In this document: positions 1-8,228 of the stretch, one piece after another
Numbering within the stretch: the stretch's first letter is position 1
Layout: each line of letters starts with the position of its first letter
Source: Lentisphaeria bacterium
GTDB taxonomy: Bacteria > Verrucomicrobiota > Lentisphaeria > Victivallales > Victivallaceae
Assembly (NCBI GenBank): GCA_017450705.1
Contig: JAFSTC010000055.1
Coordinates: 1-64,000, forward strand
DNA length: 64,000 nucleotides
Direction of reading: 5' to 3'
Program-made: the position numbers and the translations under genes
Notes under the pieces: generated by a model
Told to the model about the DNA's origin: nothing
Database searches by the model: none
The model's input: the letters and a program-made list of their open reading frames with translations, nothing else

Positions 1-66
1 GAACCCGGCGCCGCCGGTGACGAGAAAGCGGCTTCCCTCGGGGAACCTGAGGTCCTTGTACTCCAC
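1..66 (-). CDS. NAD-dependent epimerase, N-terminal fragment (TviC/WbpP-like)
   Basis: Only the first 22 residues are inside the window; the gene runs off the left edge. They end in FLVTGGAGF, the start of the Rossmann dinucleotide motif (TGGAGFIG) of extended SDR nucleotide-sugar epimerases. The preceding RFPEGSR resembles the leader of UDP-HexNAc 4-epimerases of the TviC/WbpP type. The likely start is the GTG at 66-64, two bases after the stop of the TviB-like gene, so the two are probably co-transcribed and translationally coupled. The pairing with a UDP-sugar 6-dehydrogenase supports a role in making a uronic acid precursor for surface polysaccharide. The substrate is inferred from the neighbour only. 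Confidence 0.75.
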   Translation of the reverse strand, partial: MEYKDLRFPEGSRFLVTGGAGF

Positions 67-68
67 GG

Positions 69-1379
69 TCAGAATCTCCAGTAAAGGTATCCGGCCTCTT
101 CGTAGACCCGGCGGTCGAACAGGCCCTTGATGTCCAGCAGGACCTTCTGCCCCGGACCGAAGAATCTGTCCACATCCTGCCGGGTCATTCCGGCGAAACA
201 GGAGTGGGCCACGGCGAGGATGACGGCGTCCATGTTCCGGATCCGCTCCGGCTCGACGAACCGGATGCCGTAAAGCCTGAAAGCCTCGTCGGCATCCGCT
301 GCGGGATCGCCGACCACGGGCTCGATGCCGTACTCGCGCAGCTCCCGGACGATGTCCCACACCTTGCTGTTCCGGGTGTCGGGACAATTTTCCTTGAAGG
401 TGAATCCCAGGATCGCCACCCGGGCCTCCTTGACGGCCTTGCCGGCCCGGATGAGGCTCTTCACGCAGTTTTCGGCGGCGTATTTGCCCATGTCGTCATT
501 GATCCGGCGTCCGGCGAGAATGATCTGGCTGTGGTAGCCCAGCATCTCGGCCTTGTAGGTAAGGTAGTAAGGATCCACGCCGATGCAGTGACCTCCGACC
601 AGTCCGGGACGGAAATTGAGAAAATTCCATTTCGTCCCCGCCGCCTCCAGAACGGATCTCGTGTCGATCCCCATCCGGTTGAAGATGATGGCCAGCTCGT
701 TCATGAAGGCGATGTTGATATCCCTCTGGCTGTTTTCGATGACCTTGGCGGCCTCGGCCACACGGATGCAGGGCGCACGGTGGACGCCGGCCTTGACGAC
801 GAGGGAATACACGTCGGCGATCTGCCCGAGAGTCCAGTCGTCCATCCCGGAAACGATCTTTTTGATGTTTTCGAGGCGGTGGAGTTTATCCCCCGGATTG
901 ATGCGCTCGGGCGAGTACCCGACTTTGAAGTCGACGCCGCACCTGAGGCCGGACTCCCGTTCGAGGACGGGGACGCAGACCTCCTCGGTCACGCCGGGAT
1001 AGACGGTGCTTTCGAAGACGACGATGCTGCCGCGGGAGAGGTTCCTGCCGAGGATGCGGCTGGCTCCCTCGATACAGCCCAGATCCGGCGTGTGATCGTC
1101 GTGGACCGGCGTCGGCACGGCCACGATGTGGAACTTCGCTTCGCGGAGTTTCTTTTCGTCCGCAGTGAATTCGACGGTCGTGCCGGCAATGACGTCATTG
1201 CCCACCTCCCCCGTGGGGTCGATCCCCTTCCGGTAGAGTTCGATCTTTTTTTCGTTGAGGTCGAATCCGATGACCTTGACCTTCCTTGCGAAAGCCACCG
1301 CGATCGGCATACCGACGTATCCGAGTCCGATCAGCGAGAGTTTCGTCCCGCCGTCCGCCAGCTGTCTGTAAACATCCAT
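69..1379 (-). CDS. tviB: UDP-N-acetylhexosamine 6-dehydrogenase, TviB-like
   Basis: 436 residues, close to the usual length of the UDP-glucose/GDP-mannose dehydrogenase family. It oxidises the 6-OH of a UDP-sugar to the uronate using two [11 protein letters not shown] (about 18-25) is the NAD-binding loop, FESTVYPG (123-130) is a family signature, and the catalytic cysteine is C265 in [12 protein letters not shown] at 1379 is chosen because the conserved fold begins about 15 residues later; an in-frame extension to 1553 has no family features and would run over the promoter. It lies two bases upstream of an epimerase of the same pathway. The UDP-GlcNAc/GalNAc preference is inferred from similarity to TviB/WbpO; plain UDP-glucose dehydrogenase is less likely. 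Confidence 0.85.
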   Translation of the reverse strand: MDVYRQLADGGTKLSLIGLGYVGMPIAVAFARKVKVIGFDLNEKKIELYRKGIDPTGEVGNDVIAGTTVEFTADEKKLREAKFHIVAVPTPVHDDHTPDLGCIEGASRILGRNLSRGSIVVFESTVYPGVTEEVCVPVLERESGLRCGVDFKVGYSPERINPGDKLHRLENIKKIVSGMDDWTLGQIADVYSLVVKAGVHRAPCIRVAEAAKVIENSQRDINIAFMNELAIIFNRMGIDTRSVLEAAGTKWNFLNFRPGLVGGHCIGVDPYYLTYKAEMLGYHSQIILAGRRINDDMGKYAAENCVKSLIRAGKAVKEARVAILGFTFKENCPDTRNSKVWDIVRELREYGIEPVVGDPAADADEAFRLYGIRFVEPERIRNMDAVILAVAHSCFAGMTRQDVDRFFGPGQKVLLDIKGLFDRRVYEEAGYLYWRF

Positions 1380-1415
1380 GAGGAAATTCTCTTCGGTTGA
1401 TGAGGACACGGAACT

Positions 1416-1444
1416 AATATAACACGGAAACGCCGAAAATCCAA
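1416..1444 (-). promoter_or_regulatory. Promoter of the TviB-like gene
   Basis: Read on the minus strand: -35 TTGGAT (1444-1439), 17 bp spacer, -10 TATATT (1421-1416), about 37 bases before the ATG. It matches the TTGNNN/TATATT pattern seen across the window. Nothing else was recognised between here and the divergent promoter at 1561. Confidence 0.6.
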
Positions 1445-1560
1445 ACAGAATCCGATCGAAATCCGAATCGAAACCGGGGCTTGCACGCATCCCGCAGGCA
1501 AAAACGGGCAAGACGCCCGGAGGCTTACAAAAATTTTTCACGCATTCCCCCATCTTCAGC

Positions 1561-1589
1561 TTGTTTTTTGCGGAATACCCGGCTATATT
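1561..1589 (+). promoter_or_regulatory. Promoter of the M24-family operon
   Basis: -35 TTGTTT (1561-1566), 17 bp spacer, -10 TATATT (1584-1589), about 100 bases before the ATG at 1690. It is divergent from the tviB promoter; the 310-base intergenic region holds these two promoters and nothing else recognised. Confidence 0.6.
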
Positions 1590-1689
1590 AACCGAGGACC
1601 GCTGAGAATCATCAGGATAAAGGGTCCGCCCGGAAAAACATCAACGGAAGACGCGTGTCTTCGGATGAACCAAAAATCAGGAGAGAAAA

Positions 1690-2856
1690 ATGAACTACAC
1701 GATCCCGAAACAGGAGTACTTCGACCGCATCGCCAAGTTCCAGGCGCGCATCAAGAAGGCCGGACTGGACGCCTGCCTCGTGCACGGAACGGAGTCCGAC
1801 TTCGCCAATGTCCGCTACCTGACCGAGTACTGGCCCACCTTCGAACAAGCCGGCGTCTTCGTTCCCGCCAAGGGCGACGCGGTGCTGCTCATCGGTCCCG
1901 AAAGCTACAAGTACGCCGTCGGCCGCAGTGTCGTTCCCAAGATCGCCCTCATGCTCAACTACCGCGAATCCGCCGAACCGGATTATCCGGGGATCCCGCT
2001 GGCCACCTATCCCGAAGTGGTCAAGATGTCCGGCATGAAGTCCCTCAAGAAGCTGGGTCTGGTCGGCACCGCCGTCATGACCAAACCCACCCTCGACGCC
2101 GTCGCGGCACAGCTGCCCGGAGTCCAGGTCGTCGCCGCCGACGAAGTCTTCCGTCCCCTGCGCTGGATCAAAAGCGAAAACGAGCTCAACTGCCACCGCA
2201 AGGCCTTCAAGGTCGCCGAGAAGGCGGTCCAGGCCATGCTCAATGAGATCAAGCCGGGCATGACCGAATTTCAGGCCATCGGCATCGCCCAGCGCGAGAT
2301 CTATGCCAACGGCGGCGAGTACGAAGGGCACAGCCTCTACTGCTTCGGCGGCGACCGCACCAGCAACGGCATCAGCCGTCCCACCGGCGCGAAGCTCAAG
2401 AAGAACGAGATCATCCAGCTCAACATCGGCGCCCGCGTCGGCGGCTACAGCTCCTCCATCGGTCTGCCGGTCTGGTTCGGCAAGCTCCCGAAGGAACAGC
2501 TCAAGCTGGTGGAGTTCGGTCTCCGCGCCCACAAGTTCACCTTCGAACTCATGAAGGCCGGCGTCGAGGCCTCCAGCATCGCCCAGAAGTACTACGACTG
2601 GGGCTGCGCCGAGGGATGGAAGGACTACATGCTCTACGGTCCCGTCCACGGGCTGGGCATCATGGAGACCGAGAGTCCCTGGATCGAGACCACCAGCAAG
2701 TACAAGCTGCAGGAGAACATGACCTATCAGATCGACACCTTCTTCACCGGCAACGGCTACGGTCTGCGCTGGGAGCGCGGATGCATCATCAGGAAGGGCG
2801 GCTGCGAACTGCTGTCGAAGAAGTTCATGTCCATGGACTGCTGCAAGCTTGACTGA
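1690..2856 (+). CDS. M24-family creatinase/prolidase-like protein, probably non-metallo
   Basis: 388 residues with the two-part architecture of creatinase and Xaa-Pro peptidases: an N-terminal creatinase-N domain (about 8-150) and a C-terminal pita-bread domain (about 165-380). A strong RBS (AGGAGAG) precedes the ATG. The five metal ligands of the aminopeptidases are not kept: the first Asp is N245 (LNIG), the second is S256 (GYSSS), and a Glu is D349; only H320 (VHGLG) and E362 remain. The catalytic His of the HExP motif is T327. Creatinase is a known metal-free member of this fold, so a hydrolase acting on a small C-N compound is a better guess than a peptidase. First gene of a plus-strand run. 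Confidence 0.75.
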   Translation: MNYTIPKQEYFDRIAKFQARIKKAGLDACLVHGTESDFANVRYLTEYWPTFEQAGVFVPAKGDAVLLIGPESYKYAVGRSVVPKIALMLNYRESAEPDYPGIPLATYPEVVKMSGMKSLKKLGLVGTAVMTKPTLDAVAAQLPGVQVVAADEVFRPLRWIKSENELNCHRKAFKVAEKAVQAMLNEIKPGMTEFQAIGIAQREIYANGGEYEGHSLYCFGGDRTSNGISRPTGAKLKKNEIIQLNIGARVGGYSSSIGLPVWFGKLPKEQLKLVEFGLRAHKFTFELMKAGVEASSIAQKYYDWGCAEGWKDYMLYGPVHGLGIMETESPWIETTSKYKLQENMTYQIDTFFTGNGYGLRWERGCIIRKGGCELLSKKFMSMDCCKLD

Positions 2857-2861
2857 CCGCC

Positions 2862-3875
2862 ATGCCGAACAAGTTGAGAAACATAGATCCGGAGGTTCTG
2901 GAGCTTGCGTGCAAAGACGGAACGGTCTTCGTCTCCAACAAGCTCCAGGGCCGGATATTCGCCGAGATAAAGGGGACATTCGTCCACAACTTCGTCGAGA
3001 AGCTGGCGGCAAATCCCGATCCGGTGAATTTCAACAACATCGGCGGCAACTCCCTCTGGCCCGCGCCGGAGGGAGGCGATTTCGCCTACAACTACCCCGA
3101 CCACAGCGACTGGCAGGTCCAGAGCGGCATCAACGCCGTGCCGACGGTCCTGAAGTCGCAAAGCGCCGGGAAAGTCGTCATCGGCAAGCGCATCAGACTG
3201 CACAACCGCAGCGGCCGCGAGATCGAACTGGATTTCACCCGCGAAGTGGAAGTCATGCCCGAAACGGACTTCTGGGGCACCGAGAAACTGGCCTGTACCG
3301 GGTACCGTACGGTGGACCGTCTGATCCCCGCGGGCAAGTATTCCAGCCGCGAATTCCTGCTCGGCGCCTGGTCCCTCGAACAGCTGCCGGGAGCCGAGGG
3401 CATCACGGCCTTCGGCAAATGCCTCGGTCCCGCGGCGGGATGCGTCAACGACGATTTCTACGGCGACGCCTCGGCGCGCCTCGCGTACGACGCCGACGTC
3501 TTCCGTTTCGAGCTGGGCGGCCCCAACCGCCTGCAGATCGCAATAAAGAGGGCGGCACACCCGGTGCTGATCGGGTCTCTCGACCGCAAGCGCGGCATCC
3601 TGCTCCTGCGCACGACTCCGGCGCAGGACAGGGGGACGTATTTCAACATCGCCGACAACGACCAGAAGAACGGTCCCTTCTCGGCGGCGGATATGTTCAG
3701 CATCTTCAACGGTTCGCAGGAACTGAACTTCCACGAACTTGAAACCATCGCCCCGATGCAGACGGACGCGGAGGGCAGCATCACCGGCTCCGAACTGCAT
3801 TCGACCACCATGATCTGTCAGGGTTCGCCCGCGGATCTGGAAAAGTACCTCGAAAGATCGGGCATCCGCCTGTAA
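2862..3875 (+). CDS. Galactose-mutarotase-like beta-sandwich protein (resembles DUF6786)
   Basis: 337 residues, starting five bases after the M24-like gene, so very likely the same operon. No signal peptide or membrane segment is visible, so it should be cytoplasmic. The block NNIGGNSLWPAPEGG (about 49-63) and alternating hydrophobic/polar strands resemble carbohydrate-binding mutarotase-like proteins of unknown function such as DUF6786. The family name is from memory and was not searched. If the fold is right, it would bind or epimerise a sugar-like substrate also handled by the M24-like partner or the oxidoreductase downstream. No active site can be assigned. Confidence 0.55.
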   Translation: MPNKLRNIDPEVLELACKDGTVFVSNKLQGRIFAEIKGTFVHNFVEKLAANPDPVNFNNIGGNSLWPAPEGGDFAYNYPDHSDWQVQSGINAVPTVLKSQSAGKVVIGKRIRLHNRSGREIELDFTREVEVMPETDFWGTEKLACTGYRTVDRLIPAGKYSSREFLLGAWSLEQLPGAEGITAFGKCLGPAAGCVNDDFYGDASARLAYDADVFRFELGGPNRLQIAIKRAAHPVLIGSLDRKRGILLLRTTPAQDRGTYFNIADNDQKNGPFSAADMFSIFNGSQELNFHELETIAPMQTDAEGSITGSELHSTTMICQGSPADLEKYLERSGIRL

Positions 3876-3900
3876 CTTTCGGAAGGAACGATCCGCGCGT

Positions 3901-3925
3901 CCGCCGGGGAAACGCTCCCCGGCGG
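3901..3925 (+). terminator. GC-rich hairpin after the mutarotase-like gene
   Basis: CCGCCGGGG (3901-3909) and CCCCGGCGG (3917-3925) form a perfect 9-bp stem with a 7-base loop, in the 76-base gap before the PilT-like gene. There is no T-run, so it may be an attenuating or mRNA-stabilising hairpin rather than a full terminator. Confidence 0.45.
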
Positions 3926-3951
3926 CGCGGTCAAATACGGATGAGACCGCC

Positions 3952-6123
3952 ATGACCGTCGAACAACTGCTGGACTCGCTGGATCTGCACAACGTCTCGG
4001 ATATCTTCCTCACCGACAAACAGATCCCCTTCGTCCGCGTGAACACGGAGGTCTCTCCCCGGGGCACGGAAGCGCTGCCCGCCGGGGAGATCGCGGCCTT
4101 CATGGACCGGATCCTCACGGCCAACGCGGCGGAGCATTATCGGCAGCATCGCTCCGTCGACACGGCTTTCGAAACAGCCAACGGGCGGCGGTTCCGCATC
4201 AGTTTCCACGCCTCTCTGGACGGCGACAACGCCGCGATCCGCCCCGTGAGACCGGCCGGAGAACTTGACTTCAGCAAACTCGGCCTTCCTAAGACGATCA
4301 GACAGCTGACCGGGATCCGGCGCGGCCTCGTCCTCATCTGCGGTGCGACCGGCAGCGGCAAATCCACGACGCTGGCCGCCATGGTCAACGAGATCAATCT
4401 CCGGTACAAAAGACATATCCTGACTCTCGAAGATCCCGTGGAGTTCATCCACACGAACCAAAACTCCATCGTCTCCCAGTGCGATGTCAACGGTTACGAG
4501 ACGGGGTTCGTCGAAGCGGTCAGAAACGCCATGCGCAAAAATCCGGACGTCATCGTCATCGGCGAGATGCGCGATATGGAAACGGCGCAGGCCGCCATCA
4601 ACGCCGCGCTGACCGGACACCTGGTCCTCTCCACGATCCACACGGGGAACGCCATCTCCTCCATCGAACGCATCCTCAATCTCTTTCCCGATGACACGCG
4701 GGAACAGCTGGCCATGGACATCGCCCATGCTTTGCTCGGGATCGCCTCCCAGCGTCTGCTCCCGAGAGCCGACGGCACAGGAATGATCCCCGCCGTGGAG
4801 TATCTCCCGGCCACGCCCATGGTGAAAAAACTGATCTCGAAATGCCTTTTCAACGAACTGGAGTCCACCATGCGGGAGGGAACTTTCCCCGGCATGGAAA
4901 ATTTCCAGCGGGTCATCTTCGGCCTGTGGAAAAAACGTCTCATCACCCGGGAAACCGCTTTTGAGTACGCGGACGATCCGGACGAGCTGACCCTGCTTTT
5001 CGAAGGTCTCAGGAGCGGCGTCGACACCTTCCGCAAGGTCTACGGCGAAAAAGAACAGAGCGGAGACAAGACCATCGACATCACCACGTTGCTCTATTCG
5101 GCCATCCGCAACGGCTCCAGCGACCTCATCCTGACCACGGATACGCCGCCGTGCATCCGCATCGACGGGGCGATCCGCGCACTGGATCTGCCCCCGCTCC
5201 GCCCTGAGGATACCTCAAGCCTGCTTTACGGGCTCCTGACGCCCCACCAGAGGATCGAATTCGAGGAGAAGCGGGAGATCGACCTTGCCCTCTCCCTCAC
5301 GCTCCAGAAAAGGGCCGACGGCACCGCCATGACCGGCCGCTTCCGGATCAACGCCTTCCACCAGCGCGGCGCCGTGGGCATCGTCGCCCGCGTCATCAAC
5401 ACGGAGATCCCCGATCCCCAAAAACTCGGCCTTCCCCCCGTTCTCGGGGAACTCTCGAAACGGGCACAGGGGCTCATCCTCGTCACCGGACCGACCGGCA
5501 GCGGCAAATCCACGACACTGGCGAGTATCATCGACCACATCAACAGGACCCGGGATGCCCATATCATCACCATCGAGGATCCCATCGAGTACGTCCACAA
5601 GAACCGCAAATCCATCATCGAACAGCGGGAACTCCACGCCGACACCCTGAGTTACACAGGCGCGCTGAAAAACGCCCTGCGGCAGGATCCGGACGTGATC
5701 CTCGTCGGCGAGATGCGCGACATCGACACCATGGCCGCCGCGCTGACTGCGGCGGAGACGGGACACCTCGTTCTGGCGACGATCCACACCAACGACTGTC
5801 CTCAAACCATCGACCGGATCGTCGACTCCTTCCCGGATCACCAGCAGAACCAGATACGTCTTCAGCTGGCGGGGGTGGTCCTGGGCGTCGTCTCCCAGCG
5901 GCTCCTGCCGCGGATCGACGGCAACGGCCGCGTGGCCGTCTTCGAGGTCATGGTGGGGACGCCGCCCATCCGGGCCCTGATCCGGGACGGAAAAACACAT
6001 CTGCTCAAATCCTCCATGGAGACCGGCCACAAGGACGGCATGGTCACCATGGAGCGTGCCCTGGCCGATCTGGCCGCGCTGAACATCGTTCCGAAAGAAG
6101 AGATCGACGCGCTGAAGGGCTGA
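3952..6123 (+). CDS. Tandem PilT/PilU-like twitching ATPase (two complete units in one chain)
   Basis: 723 residues, about twice the length of PilT (345-380). Two complete secretion ATPase units are fused. Unit 1 has a Walker A motif near residue 131 (GATGSGKSTT), then IGEMRD and TGHLVLSTIHTGN. Unit 2 has a Walker A motif near residue 513 (GPTGSGKSTT), the PilT-type ALRQDPDVILVGEMRD block and TGHLVLATIHTND. Each unit has its own PAS-like N-terminal domain. PilT and PilU hexamers drive type IV pilus retraction, so this may be a PilU-PilT fusion. No other pilus machinery gene adjoins it, although a pseudopilin is encoded at 18.8 kb. The ATG follows 76 bases after the mutarotase-like gene. Confidence 0.85.
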   Translation: MTVEQLLDSLDLHNVSDIFLTDKQIPFVRVNTEVSPRGTEALPAGEIAAFMDRILTANAAEHYRQHRSVDTAFETANGRRFRISFHASLDGDNAAIRPVRPAGELDFSKLGLPKTIRQLTGIRRGLVLICGATGSGKSTTLAAMVNEINLRYKRHILTLEDPVEFIHTNQNSIVSQCDVNGYETGFVEAVRNAMRKNPDVIVIGEMRDMETAQAAINAALTGHLVLSTIHTGNAISSIERILNLFPDDTREQLAMDIAHALLGIASQRLLPRADGTGMIPAVEYLPATPMVKKLISKCLFNELESTMREGTFPGMENFQRVIFGLWKKRLITRETAFEYADDPDELTLLFEGLRSGVDTFRKVYGEKEQSGDKTIDITTLLYSAIRNGSSDLILTTDTPPCIRIDGAIRALDLPPLRPEDTSSLLYGLLTPHQRIEFEEKREIDLALSLTLQKRADGTAMTGRFRINAFHQRGAVGIVARVINTEIPDPQKLGLPPVLGELSKRAQGLILVTGPTGSGKSTTLASIIDHINRTRDAHIITIEDPIEYVHKNRKSIIEQRELHADTLSYTGALKNALRQDPDVILVGEMRDIDTMAAALTAAETGHLVLATIHTNDCPQTIDRIVDSFPDHQQNQIRLQLAGVVLGVVSQRLLPRIDGNGRVAVFEVMVGTPPIRALIRDGKTHLLKSSMETGHKDGMVTMERALADLAALNIVPKEEIDALKG

Positions 6124-6151
6124 CTCGAACATCGCTTGAAAGGAATATATC

Positions 6152-7213
6152 ATGGCAAAAATCAATTACGGGATCATCGGTTTCGGCGGCATTGCCGAGA
6201 ACCGCATCGCAAAAGAGGGGTTCGCCTGCGACACGTCGCGTTTTTCCCCGCTCAAAAAAGCAAAACTCGTCGGCGCGGTCGACCTTAATCCGGCCCGCCG
6301 GGCGGCGGCTGAGGCGCTGGGGCTCAAGTGGTACGATTCCATCGACGAACTGCTGAAAGACAAGAGCATCGACGCGGTTTTCATCGCCACGAACAACGCT
6401 TCCCACGTTCCTGTGGCGCTCAAGGCCTTTGCCGCGGGCAAGCACGTCATCTCCGAAAAGCCCATGGCCACGGCCAAAGCCGACGCCCTCAAGGCCATCC
6501 GGGAAGCGGAAAAGCGCGGCCTCTCCTACACCGTCGATCACATGATGGTCAACAATGCGCTGCACAAGAAGGCGGCGGCACTGGTCCAGGGCGGCAAGCT
6601 GGGGGCCGTCAACGACTGCTGTTTTCACATGGAGTGCAAGACCTCCAACGGACAGGCCTGGCGCTGCGCGAACATTGCCGAGATGGGCGGACCCATCGGC
6701 GACATGGCCAGCCACTGTTTCTATATGATGGAGTTCATTCTCGGCAAGAAGGCCGTCAAAGTTGCGGCGTCCTATCTGCCCAAGACGATGCCGATCAAGG
6801 TCGAGGACGGGGCGTACATCAAACTTTTCTTCGGCGACGGAAGTTGCGGCAGCGTCAAGGCGGCCTTTTCGGAGCCCCGGGGAAGCACGCGCTCGATGAT
6901 CTCCAATCTGGGCTTCGAGGTCTACGGCGAGACCGGCGTCCTGCGGTCCTACGGGACGATGTTCCAGCTCTCCGGTCACGACGACGAGCCGGTGAAACTG
7001 CGTCTGGAGATCGACCGTTTCGACGGGAAGCCTCAAGCGGTCCGGCCCGGGAGGATCCGCAACATCTATCAGTGCCTCATCGAGAAGCACGCGGACTCCA
7101 TCCGCACGGGCCGCCGCATGGACGGGCGCGACGGTTTCCACAACCTTCTCATCTGCAAAGCGGCCTACGAATCCGCCGAAAACGGCGGCAGACTCGTCCC
7201 CGTCGAGGCGTAG
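6152..7213 (+). CDS. Gfo/Idh/MocA-family oxidoreductase
   Basis: 353 residues, normal for the family. The N-terminal Rossmann motif GFGGIA (residues 10-15) binds NAD(P), EKP (K103) is the family catalytic lysine motif, and GGPIGDMASH matches the C-terminal substrate-pocket block. These enzymes oxidise or reduce sugars, inositols or their derivatives. A good RBS (AAAGGA) lies before the ATG, and the gene starts 28 bases after the PilT-like gene. No signal peptide, so cytoplasmic. The substrate cannot be told; the mutarotase-like and creatinase-like genes upstream may belong to the same catabolic route. Confidence 0.85.
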   Translation: MAKINYGIIGFGGIAENRIAKEGFACDTSRFSPLKKAKLVGAVDLNPARRAAAEALGLKWYDSIDELLKDKSIDAVFIATNNASHVPVALKAFAAGKHVISEKPMATAKADALKAIREAEKRGLSYTVDHMMVNNALHKKAAALVQGGKLGAVNDCCFHMECKTSNGQAWRCANIAEMGGPIGDMASHCFYMMEFILGKKAVKVAASYLPKTMPIKVEDGAYIKLFFGDGSCGSVKAAFSEPRGSTRSMISNLGFEVYGETGVLRSYGTMFQLSGHDDEPVKLRLEIDRFDGKPQAVRPGRIRNIYQCLIEKHADSIRTGRRMDGRDGFHNLLICKAAYESAENGGRLVPVEA

Positions 7214-7284
7214 CCGGGGCGCCTCCCCTGCCCCATTTCGACCGGGACAGGAGCGCAAAAACGGCAAAATTTTCCGTTTCGGGC

Positions 7285-7312
7285 TTGAAAGCGCCGAAAC
7301 AGGTACTATATT
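7285..7312 (+). promoter_or_regulatory. Promoter of tRNA-Pro
   Basis: -35 TTGAAA (7285-7290), 16 bp spacer, -10 TATATT (7307-7312). Transcription would begin about 10 bases before the mature tRNA. Confidence 0.65.
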
Positions 7313-7330
7313 AAGAGACGACATAAAAGT

Positions 7331-7408
7331 CGGGGTGTGGCTCAGTCTGGCTAGAGCGCTGCGTTCGGGACGCAGAGGCCGGAGGTTCAAATCCTCTCAC
7401 CCCGACCA
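7331..7408 (+). tRNA. tRNA-Pro (anticodon CGG)
   Basis: A complete cloverleaf can be drawn. The acceptor CGGGGTG pairs with CACCCCG, the D-arm is GCTC/GAGC, and the anticodon stem CTGCG/CGCAG carries the loop TTCGGGA, giving anticodon CGG with G37. The T-arm has GGAGG and the loop TTCAAAT. CCA is encoded at 7406-7408. Its 3' part is repeated downstream several times (7618, 11913, 14868, 25381, 25481), so this copy looks like the intact target of an insertion hotspot. A strong terminator follows. Confidence 0.95.
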
Positions 7409-7440
7409 GTTTTTGCCTACATACCACAAAATCGCGTACG

Positions 7441-7490
7441 AAAACAAAAGCCCCCTCTGCAAGTAAGCTTGCTCAGGGGCTTTTTGTTTT
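7441..7490. terminator. Bidirectional intrinsic terminator after tRNA-Pro
   Basis: AAAACAAAAGCCCC (7441-7454) pairs with GGGGCTTTTTGTTTT (7476-7490). The loop contains a small inner hairpin (GCAAG/CTTGC). T-rich arms on both strands let it work in either direction. Confidence 0.8.
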
Positions 7491-7617
7491 CCTACTTTTC
7501 GCGGCTCACCGGGTTCGCCGCTGCGATTTTTTTCTTGCGCAACACACCCGCAAAACTTCGCTGATGGTGGGGTGCCGCCGCGACTTGCGGCGGCTCACTG
7601 CGGGCTAACGCCCTTAT

Positions 7618-7691
7618 GTGTGGCTCAGTCTGGCTAGAGCGCTGCGTTCGGGACGCAGAGGCCGGAGGTTCAAATCCTCTCACCCCGACCA
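7618..7691 (+). pseudogene. tRNA-Pro 3' duplicate (att-like remnant)
   Basis: Apparently identical to the intact tRNA-Pro from its fifth base through the encoded CCA, and similarity continues into the T-rich sequence beyond. The first four acceptor bases are replaced, so four acceptor pairs fail or are only wobble, and it should not be a working tRNA. A 3' tRNA duplicate next to the intact gene is typical of tRNA-targeted integration. The 209 bases between the copies hold only the terminator and short palindromes. Confidence 0.85.
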
Positions 7692-8161
7692 TTTTTTTGC
7701 CTTGATGGGCAAAAAAAAGGTCAACGAAGCCGCAAGGCTTCACTTCACGCGGCGTCAGCCGCTCTTCGCTCAAAAGGCAGAGCCTTTTCTTCACATCTTC
7801 ACTTTCCCGGAAAGCCTTGCTTGCTTGTCACGCCATAGCCTCTGGCGGCGGATGAAGACGCTCCCTTCCTTCGGTCGCTTGTGAAGGCGTTCGCTGACGC
7901 GGTACTTGTGAAGTTTTCTCGCTCCGCGAGTATGGACAGTGTTGTCATTCAACGCGCGGCTCCGCCGCTTAAATCGTCCATCATGGGAAACGCCCGGCAA
8001 TTTTCCGTTCACCTTAAGGACGGGATTTTCGACTATTGCACCTCAAAAAAGGGAGAGTCGCGCCGAAAACGCGACCGCATTTTCCCCAAAAGTCGCGCTG
8101 CATATTCAGCGCAGACGCTGCGAAAAATCAAGTCCCCCTCAAAACGCCTTAAACCTCGCGC
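7692..8161. other. Non-coding stretch rich in short hairpins
   Basis: No credible gene is seen in these 470 bases. Short inverted repeats recur: AAGCCGCAAGGCTT, GCGGCGTCAGCCGC, AAAGGCAGAGCCTTT, GTCGCG/CGCGAC (8057-8075) and GCGCTG/CAGCGC (8095-8112). The 24 bases at 8042-8065 recur almost exactly at 11938-11959. The first 60-70 bases resemble the sequence after the tRNA fragment at 25381. It looks like accumulated debris of insertion events or a structured non-coding element. Confidence 0.5.
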
Positions 8162-8228
8162 TGAATGATACGGAATAAACCGGGTTGACCGTCTGGCGCA
8201 AGGGTCTGTGGTTTCAATAACGCGGTAT
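8162..8228. repeat. 67-bp imperfect repeat, copy A
   Basis: Aligns with 9672-9738 at roughly 70% identity by eye, including exact TCTGGCGC and GTTTCAATAA. Like the other copy it ends at the stop codon of a minus-strand gene, here the permease. Possible functions are a 3'-end processing or termination element, or a recombination boundary. Confidence 0.5.

Noticed and set aside
69-1553. Start of the TviB-like gene at 1553
   Set aside because: The extra 58 residues have no family features and would cover the promoter; ATG 1379 fits the family start.
7618-7691. A second functional tRNA-Pro
   Set aside because: The 5' acceptor strand does not pair with the 3' strand at positions 2-4 and is only a wobble at position 1.
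7492-7794. A 100-residue minus-strand open frame containing VRGFEPPASASRTQRS
   Set aside because: It is the reverse reading of the tRNA-Pro duplicate, a well-known spurious product of tRNA sequences, and has no RBS.
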